A DNA stretch of 64,000 bases. It comes from Pseudomonadota bacterium. GTDB taxonomy: Bacteria; Desulfobacterota; Desulfarculia; Desulfarculales; Desulfarculaceae. The notes below the pieces were generated by a model. That model was not told the DNA's origin and searched no databases. It saw nothing but the letters and a program-made list of their open reading frames with translations. Below, one piece after another: positions 54,928-63,618 of the stretch. The stretch is taken from contig JAHIND010000016.1 of NCBI GenBank assembly GCA_018896025.1, positions 62,001 through 126,000 of the forward strand, given 5' to 3'. The first letter of the stretch is position 1. Every line of letters starts with the position of its first letter. The translations under genes and the position numbers were made by a program.

Positions 54928-54956
54928 TCCCCGGCCACGGCCTTAGGCGGTCGGAG
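54928..54956 (-). promoter_or_regulatory. Possible S6-S18-binding leader hairpin of rpsF
   Basis: The 80-nt leader contains a hairpin with internal bulge (TCTCCGACCGCC, TAA loop, GGCCGTGGCCGGGGA). S6-S18 autoregulation through a leader hairpin is known in many bacteria; the match is by general shape, not to the consensus. Confidence 0.25.
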
Positions 54957-54983
54957 AAAGGAGTGGGTTGGAAGGCTAATTGA

Positions 54984-55412
54984 CTACCACCCGTGGGCGG
55001 AATTGTCAAGGTCACCGGTGGATTTAAGTCGCTCCAACAGGGCGCGGTCCGTGGGGCACAACTCCATGCCCAGGGCCAGGCCGATTTCTTGCCAGGCCAG
55101 GGCCCGGTGCTCCAGGGGCTGGGGGATCTGCCCGTTCAGGCGGCAGGCGAAGGCGTGCAGGCGCAAGGGCTCCCCGTTGGGGGTGAGGCCCTCCTGGGTG
55201 GCCAGCAGGGGGCCCACCTGGGCGCTCACCGCCAGCTCCTCGGCCAACTCCCGGGCCAGGCAGGCGTTCAGGGTTTCGCCGGGCTCGGCCTTGCCGCCGG
55301 GCAGCTCCCACAGGCCGTTCTTCGCCCGTTGGGCCAGGAGCAGCCTGCCGTCCCTCAGGATTACCGCGCAGGTCACCTCCAGGAAATTCAACTCAGCGGA
55401 AAGGTTGGTCAT
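54984..55412 (-). CDS. NUDIX hydrolase (MutT-like)
   Basis: The 142-residue protein has the NUDIX box GGKAEPGETLNACLARELAEEL (about residues 39-60), matching G-x5-E-x7-REUxEExGU with an AV ending. The N-terminus LEVTCAVILRDGRLLLAQRA resembles 8-oxo-dGTP diphosphatase MutT, which cleans the nucleotide pool. Its start overlaps the stop of the TPR gene by 4 bp (ATGA). Confidence 0.93.
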   Translation of the reverse strand: MTNLSAELNFLEVTCAVILRDGRLLLAQRAKNGLWELPGGKAEPGETLNACLARELAEELAVSAQVGPLLATQEGLTPNGEPLRLHAFACRLNGQIPQPLEHRALAWQEIGLALGMELCPTDRALLERLKSTGDLDNSAHGW

Positions 55413-57208
55413 TGCTTGGCAGGGGCGGCGCCGGATTGACGCAATTGGCGGGTGCGCACGCTCAGGTAGCGCTCTTCGGCCTGGGGGAAGGCGGGGTCGG
55501 CGTCCAGGATGGCCTCGTAAAGCTTGAGCGCCTCGGGGTCGCGGTCTTCGGCCTCCAGCAGCCCGGCCAACTGGAACTTGAGCTTAAGGTCCTTGGGGGC
55601 CAATTCCACCGCCTTGGCCAGGGCCTCGATGGCCGCCTGGGGCTGCTTGGCCTCCAGGGCCATGGCCGCCTTTAGCTTGTACAGGCGCATGCTGCCCGGA
55701 TTTTTGGCCAGCACCTGCTTCAGCAGTGCCGAGGCCTTGGCGGGCTGGGCCTGGGCCAGTTGGTCCAGCATCGACATCCACAGGTCCAGGTCCTGGGGCT
55801 TTTGCTTGAGCAGCTTGTCCGCGGTCTCCAGGGCCTGGTCCCAGCGCTTCAGGGACAACAGCAGGCGCAGCTTTATCTCCAGCACGTCGGGGTCCTGGGG
55901 ACGGGCCTTTTCCACCACAGCCAGGCGTTTCAGGGCCAACTCGGGCTTGTTGTCCTCCATGGCCAGCACGGCCAGGTTGTAGGCCAGGTCCGGATCGCCG
56001 GGTTGCAGCTTGTCCAGGCGGCGGTACACCCCGGCCAGGGCCTGGCGGTCGCCGATGGCCTCATACATTTTGGCCAGGTTGAGCAGGGGGGCGGGGTTCT
56101 CCGGGTCCAGGACGGCCACCTGCTCCATTTCCGAAGCGGCCTTGGCCTGGTTGCCCTCGGCCTGGAAGGCCTGGCTCAACTCCAGGTGCAGGGCGCGGTC
56201 CTTGGGCGAGAGGGCGGCGGCCCGCTCCATGGCCTGCAAGGCCCCGGCCTTATCCCCGGAGCCCCCCCGCAGGCGGGCCAGCTCCTTCCACCGGGCCGGG
56301 CGGCCCGCGTCCAGGGCCACGGCCTTTTCCAGGCTGGCCAGGGCCCGCTCCTGTTGGCCCGAGCTTTCCTGGGCCTTGGCCAGGCGGGCCAGGGTGTCGG
56401 CCTTGTCCGGGCCGCTCTTCTGGTTGGAGAGCCTTTCCAGGAGGGAGGCGGCTTCCTCCCAGCGGCCCAATTCCTCGTAGAGCAGGGCCAAGCGCTCCAT
56501 GAGGGCCGGGTCGCCGGAGCGCAGGGCCACCAGCTTGCTCAGGGCGGCGGCGGCCTGATCTTTTTGCCCGGCCGCCTGGTACAGCTCGGCCAGGCGCTCC
56601 AGCCAGCGGGGGTCCTTTTGGCTCTGGCCGTGGCTGGCCAGCAGCTCCGCCGCCTGGGAGAAACGCCCGGACTCGGCGTAAAGGTCGGCCAGGCGCTCCA
56701 CCATCAAAGCGTCGTCGGGATTCAGGGCCAGGGCTTTTTCGGTGAAGACGATTTTCTGGCTTAGCTCCTTGGCCTGGGCCGCGCGGCGCAGCCAGTCGAT
56801 GGGCAGCAGGCGCACCAGCAGGCTCACCGCACCGATCTGTTGGCCGCTCTTGAGCACCTCCAGGGTCATGCTCTCGGTGTCGTAGAGGCGCGGCCCCAGG
56901 ATTTTGGCCAGGGTGTGATAGTGGTTCAGGTCCAGTTCGGGAAAACCGGCCAGGCGGAAGCTGAGGCCGTAATCAAGCCAGGAGTCGCTCTTGGCCCCCA
57001 AGACCCTGAAGGGCGCGTCCGGGTGCACCGTGGCCACCCCACCCGCCCGCACCGTGACCGGCAGGCCGCCGATGGACAGTTCCAGGGTCAACAGGCGGGG
57101 GCCGCCGACTTGCTGATTGCCGTCATCCTCAGCTTGGGATGCGCCCAGACACAAAAGCGCCGCGAAAAGCAGCAGGGCCACCAGGCATGGGCGGAGTCGA
57201 GAGTGCAT
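55409..57208 (-). CDS. Secreted or periplasmic TPR-repeat protein
   Basis: The 599-residue protein begins with a Sec signal peptide (MHSRLRPCLVALLLFAALLCLGASQA). A beta-rich domain of about 110 residues and about twelve TPR repeats follow (residues 130-580; for example ALALNPDDALMVERLADLYAESG). The repeats would give a protein-binding scaffold in the periplasm, and the N-terminal domain is unrecognised. The chosen start gives a good signal peptide; a frame open further upstream lacks one. It overlaps the NUDIX gene by 4 bp. Confidence 0.85.
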   Translation of the reverse strand: MHSRLRPCLVALLLFAALLCLGASQAEDDGNQQVGGPRLLTLELSIGGLPVTVRAGGVATVHPDAPFRVLGAKSDSWLDYGLSFRLAGFPELDLNHYHTLAKILGPRLYDTESMTLEVLKSGQQIGAVSLLVRLLPIDWLRRAAQAKELSQKIVFTEKALALNPDDALMVERLADLYAESGRFSQAAELLASHGQSQKDPRWLERLAELYQAAGQKDQAAAALSKLVALRSGDPALMERLALLYEELGRWEEAASLLERLSNQKSGPDKADTLARLAKAQESSGQQERALASLEKAVALDAGRPARWKELARLRGGSGDKAGALQAMERAAALSPKDRALHLELSQAFQAEGNQAKAASEMEQVAVLDPENPAPLLNLAKMYEAIGDRQALAGVYRRLDKLQPGDPDLAYNLAVLAMEDNKPELALKRLAVVEKARPQDPDVLEIKLRLLLSLKRWDQALETADKLLKQKPQDLDLWMSMLDQLAQAQPAKASALLKQVLAKNPGSMRLYKLKAAMALEAKQPQAAIEALAKAVELAPKDLKLKFQLAGLLEAEDRDPEALKLYEAILDADPAFPQAEERYLSVRTRQLRQSGAAPAKQ

Positions 57209-57273
57209 GCTTAAGCTGCCTCCCAGGCGAGCGAAAATTACCGTTCCAACTCTACAAGAGCCCGCCAGGCAAG

Positions 57274-58548
57274 TCAAAAGCTACCCCGCAGCACCGGCTG
57301 GCCGTCTGGTTCGGCAAAGCCGGTGATGGCCACCCGCAGGCTGGTCCCGGTGGGCGGGGCACAGGGCAGTTGCACCAGGCAGTAGTTGGCGCCGCGCCCC
57401 AGGCCCGAGCCCTCCACGATCACCTCCAGGGTGCGGCCCACCTGGGCCTGGTAATAGGCCCGTTTTTTGGCCAGGCCAAGTTCGCGCAAAACCGCGGCGC
57501 GTCTCTTGCTGACCTCGGGCGAGGGGTGGCCCGGCATGTCCGCCGCCCTGGTGCCGGGGCGGGGGGAGTAGGGGAACACGTGCAGATAGCTTATGGGCAG
57601 GCTGGTGAGCAGGTCGCGGGTGTCGGCGAAGTCCTGGTCGGTCTCGCCGGGCAGGCCCACCAGCACGTCGGCCCCCAGGCACAGGCCGGGCATGGCGGCC
57701 GCGGCCGCTTGCACCGTTCGGGCGTAATCCTCCGGGCCGTAGGGGCGGCCCATCTCCTTGAGCAGGCGGGCGCTGCCCGACTGCAAGGGCAGATGAAAGT
57801 GGGGGCACAGGCGGGGCTCGGCGGCGGCCAGGTCGATTATCTCCTGGGTGAGCTCCTCGGACTCCAGGGAGGACAGGCGCAAGCGCGGGGCCGGGTGGGC
57901 GGCCAACAGGGCCCGGAGCAATTCGGCCAGCTCCTGGCGCGGCGAAAAGTCCCAGCCCCAGCGGCCCAGATGGATGCCGGTGAGCACCACCTCGGCCGCG
58001 CCGCTGTCCCCCAGCCCGGCAAAGGCCTGGGCCGCCTGTTCCAGGGGCAGGCTGCGCGAGCGTCCCCTGGTGCTGGGCACGATGCAATAGGCGCAGTGGG
58101 CGTTGCAGCCGTCCTGCACCTTTAGGAGGCCCCTGGTGCGCTCCGGGCCGGGGGCCTGCACTCCGGGGCAAAAGCCTCCCGCGTCCGGCGAGGGCGGCCG
58201 GGCCTGCTCCGGCAGCTCAGGCCCGGCCAGGATCTCGCTCCACCGGGACAGAGCGGAGCGACCCAGGACCCGGCAGCCCGCCTCGGCATAGGCCTGAGGC
58301 TCGGCTTGAAGGTCGCATCCGGTCACCACCACCTGAGCCAGGGGATGGGTCCGCCGCAGCCGTCGGGCCATCTGGCGCGACTGGCGGGCGGCCACCCCGG
58401 TGACCGAACAGGTGAACAGCAGGGCCAGATCAACTGAATCGCCATCCCCGGCCGCTTGCCATCCCTGGGCCTGCATTTGGGCGGCCAGGGAGGCGGCCTC
58501 GGCCTGGTTCACTTTGCACCCCAGGCTGGCCACCAGATAGCGTTTCAC
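57274..58548 (-). CDS. mtaB: tRNA t6A37 methylthiotransferase MtaB
   Basis: The 424-residue radical-SAM enzyme has the N-terminal MTTase domain (SLGCKVNQAE with C11, then FTCSVTG and VTGCDLQ), the SAM cluster CNAHCAYC (about residue 148), LTGIHLGRWGWD, ADVLVGLPGET and a C-terminal TRAM-like domain. It converts t6A to ms2t6A at position 37 of tRNA-Lys and others. Interestingly the window also encodes a tRNA-Lys, though unlinked. The reading frame ends near the aminotransferase gene. Confidence 0.93.
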   Translation of the reverse strand: MKRYLVASLGCKVNQAEAASLAAQMQAQGWQAAGDGDSVDLALLFTCSVTGVAARQSRQMARRLRRTHPLAQVVVTGCDLQAEPQAYAEAGCRVLGRSALSRWSEILAGPELPEQARPPSPDAGGFCPGVQAPGPERTRGLLKVQDGCNAHCAYCIVPSTRGRSRSLPLEQAAQAFAGLGDSGAAEVVLTGIHLGRWGWDFSPRQELAELLRALLAAHPAPRLRLSSLESEELTQEIIDLAAAEPRLCPHFHLPLQSGSARLLKEMGRPYGPEDYARTVQAAAAAMPGLCLGADVLVGLPGETDQDFADTRDLLTSLPISYLHVFPYSPRPGTRAADMPGHPSPEVSKRRAAVLRELGLAKKRAYYQAQVGRTLEVIVEGSGLGRGANYCLVQLPCAPPTGTSLRVAITGFAEPDGQPVLRGSF

Positions 58549-58569
58549 TTGTCCGGCCCCGCCCCCGCT

Positions 58570-59751
58570 CTATTTGGCCGCCGCCAGGGTCCGCTTGAAG
58601 GCGCCCACCGAGTTGACGATGGTGGCGTCGTCGCAGCAATAGGCGATGCGGAAGTAGCCGGGGCCCATGAAGCCCGAGCCCGGCACCAACAGCAGGTTTT
58701 GCTCGATGGCCAGCTTGCAGAAGGCCACGTCGTCGGGAATGGGGCATTTGGGGAAGACGTAGAAGGCTCCGCCCGGACGCACGTACTCGTAGCCCGCCTC
58801 GTCCAAGACCCCCAGGATCAGTTCGCGCTTGCGGGCGTATTCGGCCACCTCGGCGGCGTCGTCCAGAAGCTCGGCCACGGCCAACTGCATGATGCCCGGC
58901 GCGTTGACGTAGCCCAGGATGCGGTTGGCCAGGGTCATGCCGCCAAGGAGCACCCCCTTGTCCGCTATCTCCGGATGCACCGCAGCGTAGCCGATGCGCT
59001 GGCCGGGCAGGGACAGGTTCTTGCTGAAGGAGGTGACCACTATGCTGTTGGGGTAGGCCGCGAAGATAGAGGGCACGCTCAGGCCGTCGAACACGATCTG
59101 ACTGTAGGGCTCGTCGCTGATCAGGTAGATGGCCTTGCCCAGTTGTTTGCTCTTTTCGGTGAGCATGGCCGCCAGGGCGTCCACCGATTCCTGGGTGTAC
59201 ACCGCGCCGGTGGGGTTGTTGGGGTTGTTGATCAGCACCGCGCAGGTCTTCTCGCTGATGGCGTCGGCCATGGCCGCAAGGTCCAGCTCGAAGGTGCCGG
59301 TGGTGGGAACCCGCTTGACCGTACCGCCGTGGTTGTCCAGGTAGAAGTCGTACTCCACGAAGTAGGGGGTGGGCACCACCACCTCGGCGCCGGGGTCCAC
59401 GATGGCCTTGAGCACGATGTTCAAGGCGCCCGCCGCGCCCACGGTCATGATGATCTCGTTCTCGCTGAAGGCGGGGCCGTGCTCCCGGCTCAGGTAGTCG
59501 GCCACTTTGGCGCGCACATGGGGGTAGCCCGCGTTGGGCATATAGGCGTGACGGCCCGGGGTGCGGTCGGCCACCAGGCGGGAAACCACCTCGAAAAATT
59601 TCTCCGGTGGCTCGATGTTGGGGTTGCCCAAGGAAAAGTCGAAGACGTTTTCAGCCCCCTTTTGTGCCTTGAGCTTGGCTCCGGCCTCGAACATGGCCCT
59701 GATCCAACTGGAGCGTTCGATGAATTCGGCGATTTTGTGAGCTACCGGCAT
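58570..59751 (-). CDS. Class I/II PLP-dependent aminotransferase (aspartate aminotransferase-like)
   Basis: The 393-residue enzyme has fold type I features: TVGAAGALNIVLKAI, NNPNNPTGAVY, SDEPYSQIVFDG and the PLP lysine in SFSKNLSLPGQRIGY (about residue 237). It carries an Arg-rich substrate clamp at the end (YFRIAYCCDD). The N-terminus FDFSLGNPNIEPPEKF matches AspC-like subgroup enzymes. It would interconvert an amino acid and keto acid with 2-oxoglutarate. A hairpin in its leader suggests regulation by attenuation. Confidence 0.9.
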   Translation of the reverse strand: MPVAHKIAEFIERSSWIRAMFEAGAKLKAQKGAENVFDFSLGNPNIEPPEKFFEVVSRLVADRTPGRHAYMPNAGYPHVRAKVADYLSREHGPAFSENEIIMTVGAAGALNIVLKAIVDPGAEVVVPTPYFVEYDFYLDNHGGTVKRVPTTGTFELDLAAMADAISEKTCAVLINNPNNPTGAVYTQESVDALAAMLTEKSKQLGKAIYLISDEPYSQIVFDGLSVPSIFAAYPNSIVVTSFSKNLSLPGQRIGYAAVHPEIADKGVLLGGMTLANRILGYVNAPGIMQLAVAELLDDAAEVAEYARKRELILGVLDEAGYEYVRPGGAFYVFPKCPIPDDVAFCKLAIEQNLLLVPGSGFMGPGYFRIAYCCDDATIVNSVGAFKRTLAAAK

Positions 59752-59777
59752 GGAAAACCTCCCTGGGCTGGGAAACT

Positions 59778-59857
59778 AAAAAAGCCGCGGACCCTGCTGG
59801 GGTCCGCGGCTGCTACTGGCTTGGTTGGCTAAGGAGTCAGCATGCCTCCACGGACCC
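59778..59857 (-). promoter_or_regulatory. Candidate attenuator or riboswitch in the aminotransferase leader
   Basis: On the minus strand an intrinsic terminator (11-bp stem 59784-59794 with 59800-59810, followed by six T residues) lies 27 nt before the aminotransferase ATG. Its 5' arm can instead pair with GGGTCCGTGG at 59857-59848 (10 bp, one G-T wobble). A second helix, TGCTgACT with AGTAGCA, fits between the two. A short leader peptide frame of eight codons starts at 59863. I do not recognise the class. Confidence 0.5.
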
Positions 59858-60026
59858 GCTCATGGGCGGATAATAATACCCCATAAATCGAGTCCCGAGA
59901 AAAAGCACTCTAGCCTCCATCGCTTACCGGCACAAAGTACCATCCGGCCCAAGCGTGGTCAAGCCCCCAACGGAAAGGGCGGGCCACCCCGAGGTGGTCC
60001 GCCCCAAAACGCAACGGGCCGGGCGC

Positions 60027-60317
60027 TTACTCGTGGGTGATGGCCGGGCCCATCTCCTTGAAGCTGAAGTTGTAAAAAACGTTGTGGCCGTTGTAGTCCA
60101 ACACCCTGAGGTCGTCTTCCTGCTTGACGTCGTTGACGATGGCCTGGTACTGGCCACCATACTTTTTGCGAACCAAGTCCAGGCTGAGTTCGTAGGCGAT
60201 GAACTTCATGATGCCCTTGCGGGCCAGTTTCTCCACGAACTGCTCGTCTTCAAAGGAACTGTAGGTGGTCAGCACCAGTATGGGACCGGTTCCGGTGAAA
60301 ATAATTCCCGCCTTCAT
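60027..60317 (-). CDS. Conserved hypothetical small protein
   Basis: The 96-residue protein begins MKAGIIFTGTGPILVLTTYSS and contains a charged, mixed alpha/beta pattern (QFVEKLARKGIMKFIAYELS) with no signal peptide or Cys. The strong ribosome binding site GGGAGGTG 4 nt before the ATG and clean codon use support expression. I do not recognise the family. It stands alone, 275 bp from the aminotransferase gene and 88 bp from the next gene. Confidence 0.7.
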   Translation of the reverse strand: MKAGIIFTGTGPILVLTTYSSFEDEQFVEKLARKGIMKFIAYELSLDLVRKKYGGQYQAIVNDVKQEDDLRVLDYNGHNVFYNFSFKEMGPAITHE

Positions 60318-60405
60318 AATTCACCTCCCGGCAAAGTTAGCCGTGTGGGGCGGATTGTCCGCCTGATTTCATCTTGATACGGCAGGCGCGGCCTTGTCAA
60401 CGGGT

Positions 60406-61008
60406 CTACTGGGTGAGTTCCTTGAGCTTGTCCAGGTCCACCTTGTCGGCAAACTCCTGCACCACCTGGGCGGCGTTTTTTACCCGGTTGGCCTCTACCT
60501 GCAACAACACCTTGTTGTTGATCAGGGCCTGGAACTCGGCCCGCTCGCCCTGGTCCTTGAGCAGGGCCTTGTTGCCCTTGAAGCGCACCAGCTTGCCCTG
60601 CTTGCCGCCCTGCAGGAACATGGGGTTGCTGAGCATCATGCCCAGGGACTGGATCAGGGGCGAGTCGCTGATGACCTGGATCTTCACATGACCGCGGTCG
60701 CTGTTTTTGTAACGGCGCGTGGCGCTGATGCCTCCCCCGAACATGGCCCCGCCCGCGGCTTGGCCCTCGGATTTTTCAGCGGTCCACCCGGAGGGCGCGG
60801 CGGGGAATATCTGGCCCAGGGAATCGGCCTTTTTTTGTTTCATCTGGGCCAGGGCGAACTCGATCTCGCCGATAGCTTGGCTTACCTTGCCCTCTTGGTA
60901 GTACTTCATGCCCTGTTTGAGCTGGTCGCTGATTTCGTCGGCCAAGGCGGCCGAGGCCAGTGACATGAGCAAAAGCAAAACGGCGATACCTGCGACAGCG
61001 CGTTTCAT
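60406..61008 (-). CDS. Periplasmic hypothetical protein with TPR-like N-terminus
   Basis: The 200-residue product has a Sec signal peptide (MKRAVAGIAVLLLLMSLASAALADE). A short TPR-like helix pair follows (DQLKQGMKYYQEGKVSQAIGEIEFALAQM) and then a beta-rich domain (RRYKNSDRGHVKIQVISDSP). No known family was recognised. The start is placed at 61008 because the signal peptide begins there after GGGAGAAG; longer frames add an unlikely charged leader. Confidence 0.75.
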   Translation of the reverse strand: MKRAVAGIAVLLLLMSLASAALADEISDQLKQGMKYYQEGKVSQAIGEIEFALAQMKQKKADSLGQIFPAAPSGWTAEKSEGQAAGGAMFGGGISATRRYKNSDRGHVKIQVISDSPLIQSLGMMLSNPMFLQGGKQGKLVRFKGNKALLKDQGERAEFQALINNKVLLQVEANRVKNAAQVVQEFADKVDLDKLKELTQ

Positions 61009-61131
61009 GGGCTTCTCCCAAGCTAGAAGAGCAGGATGATTGGAATGACTATTGATTGAAAAATTATGGACAGCGTCGGCCTTGGGTGTCAAGGATGCTA
61101 AGATGCCCTTCGCGCATGGGAGAGTCTATAG

Positions 61132-61827
61132 ATGAACGAATCGATTCAAGCGGATCGCTTCCCCCGGCAAGAATTGCTGCGGACTCTGTACCGTTTTCAG
61201 GCCGGCGAGGAGGCCTCGCGCCGGGTGGCCTGCGCGCCGGGCTGCGCGGCCTGTTGCACCGACCGGGTGTACCTGACCGGCCTGGAGGGCGGCCTGCTGC
61301 GCGGGGAGTTGGAGCGCCTGGGCCGCCTGGATCTGTTGGCCCGCCTTATGCCCGGGCCGGGGCCCAGCTACACCTGCAACCAGTTGGCCCGCCTGTGCTT
61401 GGAGCGCAGCGAACCACCGGACGAGCCGATGCCCGCCGAGCCGGCCGGGGTCTGCGCCCTGCTGGATGATGGCCGTTGCGCCGCCTACGATGCCCGGCCC
61501 CTGGCCTGCCGGGTGATGGCCTCCCGGCAAAAGTGCGGCTCCGGGGGCCAGGCCCAGGGCGACCCCTGGTGGCTCACCCTGGACACCGCCCTGATGCAGA
61601 TCGCCGAACACATCGATATGGGTGGGAGCTACGGCTCGCTGGGCGCGCTGCTGGCCGACGAAGGTGAGGATGGTCAAGGGGACCTGCTCAGGTGCGAGCC
61701 CTTGCCCGGCCTGGTGACCCCGCCCGAGCACCAGGTCCGCCTGCAGCAGACCTTGGGGCCCTTGTTCGCCGCGCCGGTGGCGGGCCGCCCCCTGGGGCAC
61801 TGGCTGGACCTAATACGCGGTGGGTGA
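61132..61827 (+). CDS. YkgJ-type CxxCxxCC zinc/iron-chelating-domain protein
   Basis: The 231-residue protein has a cysteine cluster CAPGCAACC (C34, C38, C41, C42), then LARLCLE, and CALLDDGRCAAYDARPLACRV. This is the pattern of the YkgJ/putative zinc-or-iron-chelating family. The motif CxxYxxRPxxCR in its variant form is visible. The function of the family is not established; metal binding or an oxidoreductase role is suggested. A C-terminal part rich in Gly and acidic residues is unrecognised. Confidence 0.85.
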   Translation: MNESIQADRFPRQELLRTLYRFQAGEEASRRVACAPGCAACCTDRVYLTGLEGGLLRGELERLGRLDLLARLMPGPGPSYTCNQLARLCLERSEPPDEPMPAEPAGVCALLDDGRCAAYDARPLACRVMASRQKCGSGGQAQGDPWWLTLDTALMQIAEHIDMGGSYGSLGALLADEGEDGQGDLLRCEPLPGLVTPPEHQVRLQQTLGPLFAAPVAGRPLGHWLDLIRGG

Positions 61828-61934
61828 CCTGTGGCGGCCCCGCTCGGAGCAAAATAGAGAAAACACCGGTGATAACGGATGTTAACCAACGCTTGGTCCT
61901 TTGTTAAACCGGCCCCGCGTGATATAAATTAAGC

Positions 61935-62429
61935 ATGCAAGCAATACCCTCGAATCATATGCAGGAAGAAGGACTGGTCGTCAAGACCATGGGCGGCATG
62001 GCCCAGGTGGAGACCACCCAGCAGGAGGCCTGCAAGTCCTGTGGAGCCCAGGGCATGTGCCATGCCATGGGCGGGGACAAGCGCCGAGTCATCACCGCGA
62101 TAAACCAGGTTGGCGCCAAGGAAGGGGATCAGGTCGTCATGGCCATGCCCCGCAAGGGGGTTTTGGGGGCCAGCTTTCTGGTCTACATGGTGCCCGTGGC
62201 CGCGCTTCTGGTGGGGGCTGCCCTGGGCAGGAAGTGGGGCCAAGCTTGGGGCCTGGAGCCGCAGACCTCCGCGGTGGTTCTGGGCGGGGCGGCCCTGGTG
62301 GCTGCTTGGCTGATTCTGCGCAAGGTTTCCAAGCGCCTGGCAGGGCGCAAGGAATTGACCGTCACGGTGGTGCGAATTCTGCGAAAGGAACAAGGGGATG
62401 CTCTGGAATCAAATACTGCTAGCCTATGA
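61935..62429 (+). CDS. RseC/MucC-family membrane protein
   Basis: The 164-residue protein has an N-terminal Cys cluster EACKSCGAQGMC (C33, C36, C42), a family trait, followed by two hydrophobic helices (about residues 78-98 and 108-128) and a basic C-terminus. RseC family proteins act in SoxR reduction or sigma-E control. Only three of the usual four Cys are present. The gene's end overlaps the universal stress protein start by 32 bp. Confidence 0.85.
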   Translation: MQAIPSNHMQEEGLVVKTMGGMAQVETTQQEACKSCGAQGMCHAMGGDKRRVITAINQVGAKEGDQVVMAMPRKGVLGASFLVYMVPVAALLVGAALGRKWGQAWGLEPQTSAVVLGGAALVAAWLILRKVSKRLAGRKELTVTVVRILRKEQGDALESNTASL

Positions 62430-62865
62430 CAATTCTCAGCAGGCTCTGAGGGCGGTTGAGTACGTCGGACAGATGTTTGGCCAGGTGGACAACGTGAAGG
62501 TGATCATCTTCGGGGTCTACGACAAGGTGCCTGAGCACGACATGGAGGACACGGTTTTCACCGACCAAGTGCGCGCTCGCATCTCCGTCCTGGAGCGGGA
62601 GAAGGAGAAGGGCCGCAATAACCTGGACGAGGCCAAGAAGCTTCTGCTGCGCAAGGGCTTCGGCGAGGACCAGGTCAAGGTCAAGTACGTGGAAAAGAAA
62701 AAGGGCGTGGCCAAGGACATCATCGACGAGGTCAAGTCCGGAGGCTACGGCACCGTGGTGCTGGGCCGCAAGGGAGTGAGTAACCTCACGGGCATGCTGT
62801 TCGGCTCGGTTTCCAGCGGAGTCATCGGCAACCTGGTGGGCGCCACCATCTGTGTGGTGGAATAA
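62398..62865 (+). CDS. Universal stress protein (UspA family)
   Basis: The 155-residue protein begins ILLAYDNSQQALRAVEYV and has the ATP-binding motif near the C-terminus, VVLGRKGVSNLTGMLFGS then VSSGVIGNLVGATICVVE (G-x2-G-x9-GS type). A charged helical insert, EREKEKGRNNLDEAKKLL, is longer than in UspA. It likely binds ATP and supports stress survival. It overlaps the RseC-type gene and is followed by a terminator. Confidence 0.93.
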   Translation: MLWNQILLAYDNSQQALRAVEYVGQMFGQVDNVKVIIFGVYDKVPEHDMEDTVFTDQVRARISVLEREKEKGRNNLDEAKKLLLRKGFGEDQVKVKYVEKKKGVAKDIIDEVKSGGYGTVVLGRKGVSNLTGMLFGSVSSGVIGNLVGATICVVE

Positions 62866-62894
62866 GACCGGCCGCCCAACCCAAGAAATTATCG

Positions 62895-62927
62895 CCCCGG
62901 GAGCGCCAGCGCGCCCCGGGGTTTTTT
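62895..62927 (+). terminator. Terminator after the universal stress protein gene
   Basis: A GC-rich composite hairpin (CCCCGGG-A-GCGC-CA-GCGC, then CCCGGGG) is followed by six T residues. It ends at the convergent gene's stop codon. Confidence 0.88.
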
Positions 62928-63378
62928 ATTCTCCGCCGTATTCCTTGGCCAACTCGGCGGCGATGGCCTCGGGCCCCTTTTTGATCAGCTCGAAGCTCTT
63001 GATGAGGGCGTCGCGGGCGGAGCTGATTTTGAGGGCCGCCGGAGCCTCGCGCAGAATGTCCAGGTTGGCCAGCACCGCCTGCTCGTAGTCGGGCCAGGGC
63101 TCGCCCTCGGGAGCGTTGCGTTTCAAGATCTCCTGGGCCGAGTGGATCACCACGGCCGAGGCCTCCAGGTTGCCCAGGTGGGCCAGGTAGTAGGCCGCGT
63201 CGGGCCACTCGTTGCCCGGCGAGGGGGCCACCTGGAACAGGTCGTCGTCCAGGGGCCACAGGGTGAGCCCGGCGGCCTGGAAAAAGTTGCGCGCCACCTT
63301 GTGCACCACCTTGCGGTAGGTCTCGATGTCCGGGTTGAGCCCTTCGAACTGGATCTCGCCCCGGGTGGGCAACTCCAA
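62926..63378 (-). CDS. Hypothetical protein, unusual translation start
   Basis: The 150-residue minimum product (from TTG at 63378) has no Cys and no signal peptide. It shows a helical, charged pattern (AELAKEYGGE at the end) with Pro-rich loops such as QVAPSPGNEWPDAAYYLAHLGNLEA. No family is recognised. The coding frame continues 18 codons upstream without ATG, GTG or an in-frame stop until near 63450, and a strong GGGAGG precedes an ATC codon at 63432. The true start may be that ATC. Confidence 0.7.
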   Translation of the reverse strand: MELPTRGEIQFEGLNPDIETYRKVVHKVARNFFQAAGLTLWPLDDDLFQVAPSPGNEWPDAAYYLAHLGNLEASAVVIHSAQEILKRNAPEGEPWPDYEQAVLANLDILREAPAALKISSARDALIKSFELIKKGPEAIAAELAKEYGGE

Positions 63379-63523
63379 CAGCTCCAGCAGGTTTTTGAGG
63401 CTTATGCGCCCCTGTTGGTCGGCGTAGGCGATGGCTTTTCCTCCCTTCCTGCTTTCAAGCTAAGCCCATACGGGAGGAAAGGCAAGCCGCGCCCGGCTGC
63501 GCCAACCACCGGCACACCGCGTT

Positions 63524-63618
63524 GCTGACTGCGCTCGAGTCTCGACGCAGTCTTGGCTACGCCTGAATAAACACTAAAGTGTTCTTCGTGACCACTCAGC
63601 CTTCATGAAGAATTCAGG
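63524..63618. repeat. Cluster of palindromic hairpins in an intergenic gap
   Basis: Three inverted repeats lie close together: GACTGCG/CGCAGTC (63527-63552), AACACT/AGTGTT (63570-63583) and GCCTGAAT/ATTCAGGC (63561-63619). They resemble REP-type elements but also could act as a terminator for the TPR gene. No copies elsewhere in the window were noticed. Confidence 0.4.

Noticed and set aside
59778..59857. T-box or fluoride riboswitch in the aminotransferase leader
   Set aside because: The T-box AGGGTGGNACCGCG sequence is absent and the fluoride motif's conserved core could not be placed. The structure remains unclassified.
63524..63618. A CRISPR-like or tandem repeat array near the right edge
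   Set aside because: The elements are unrelated inverted repeats, not regularly spaced direct repeats.
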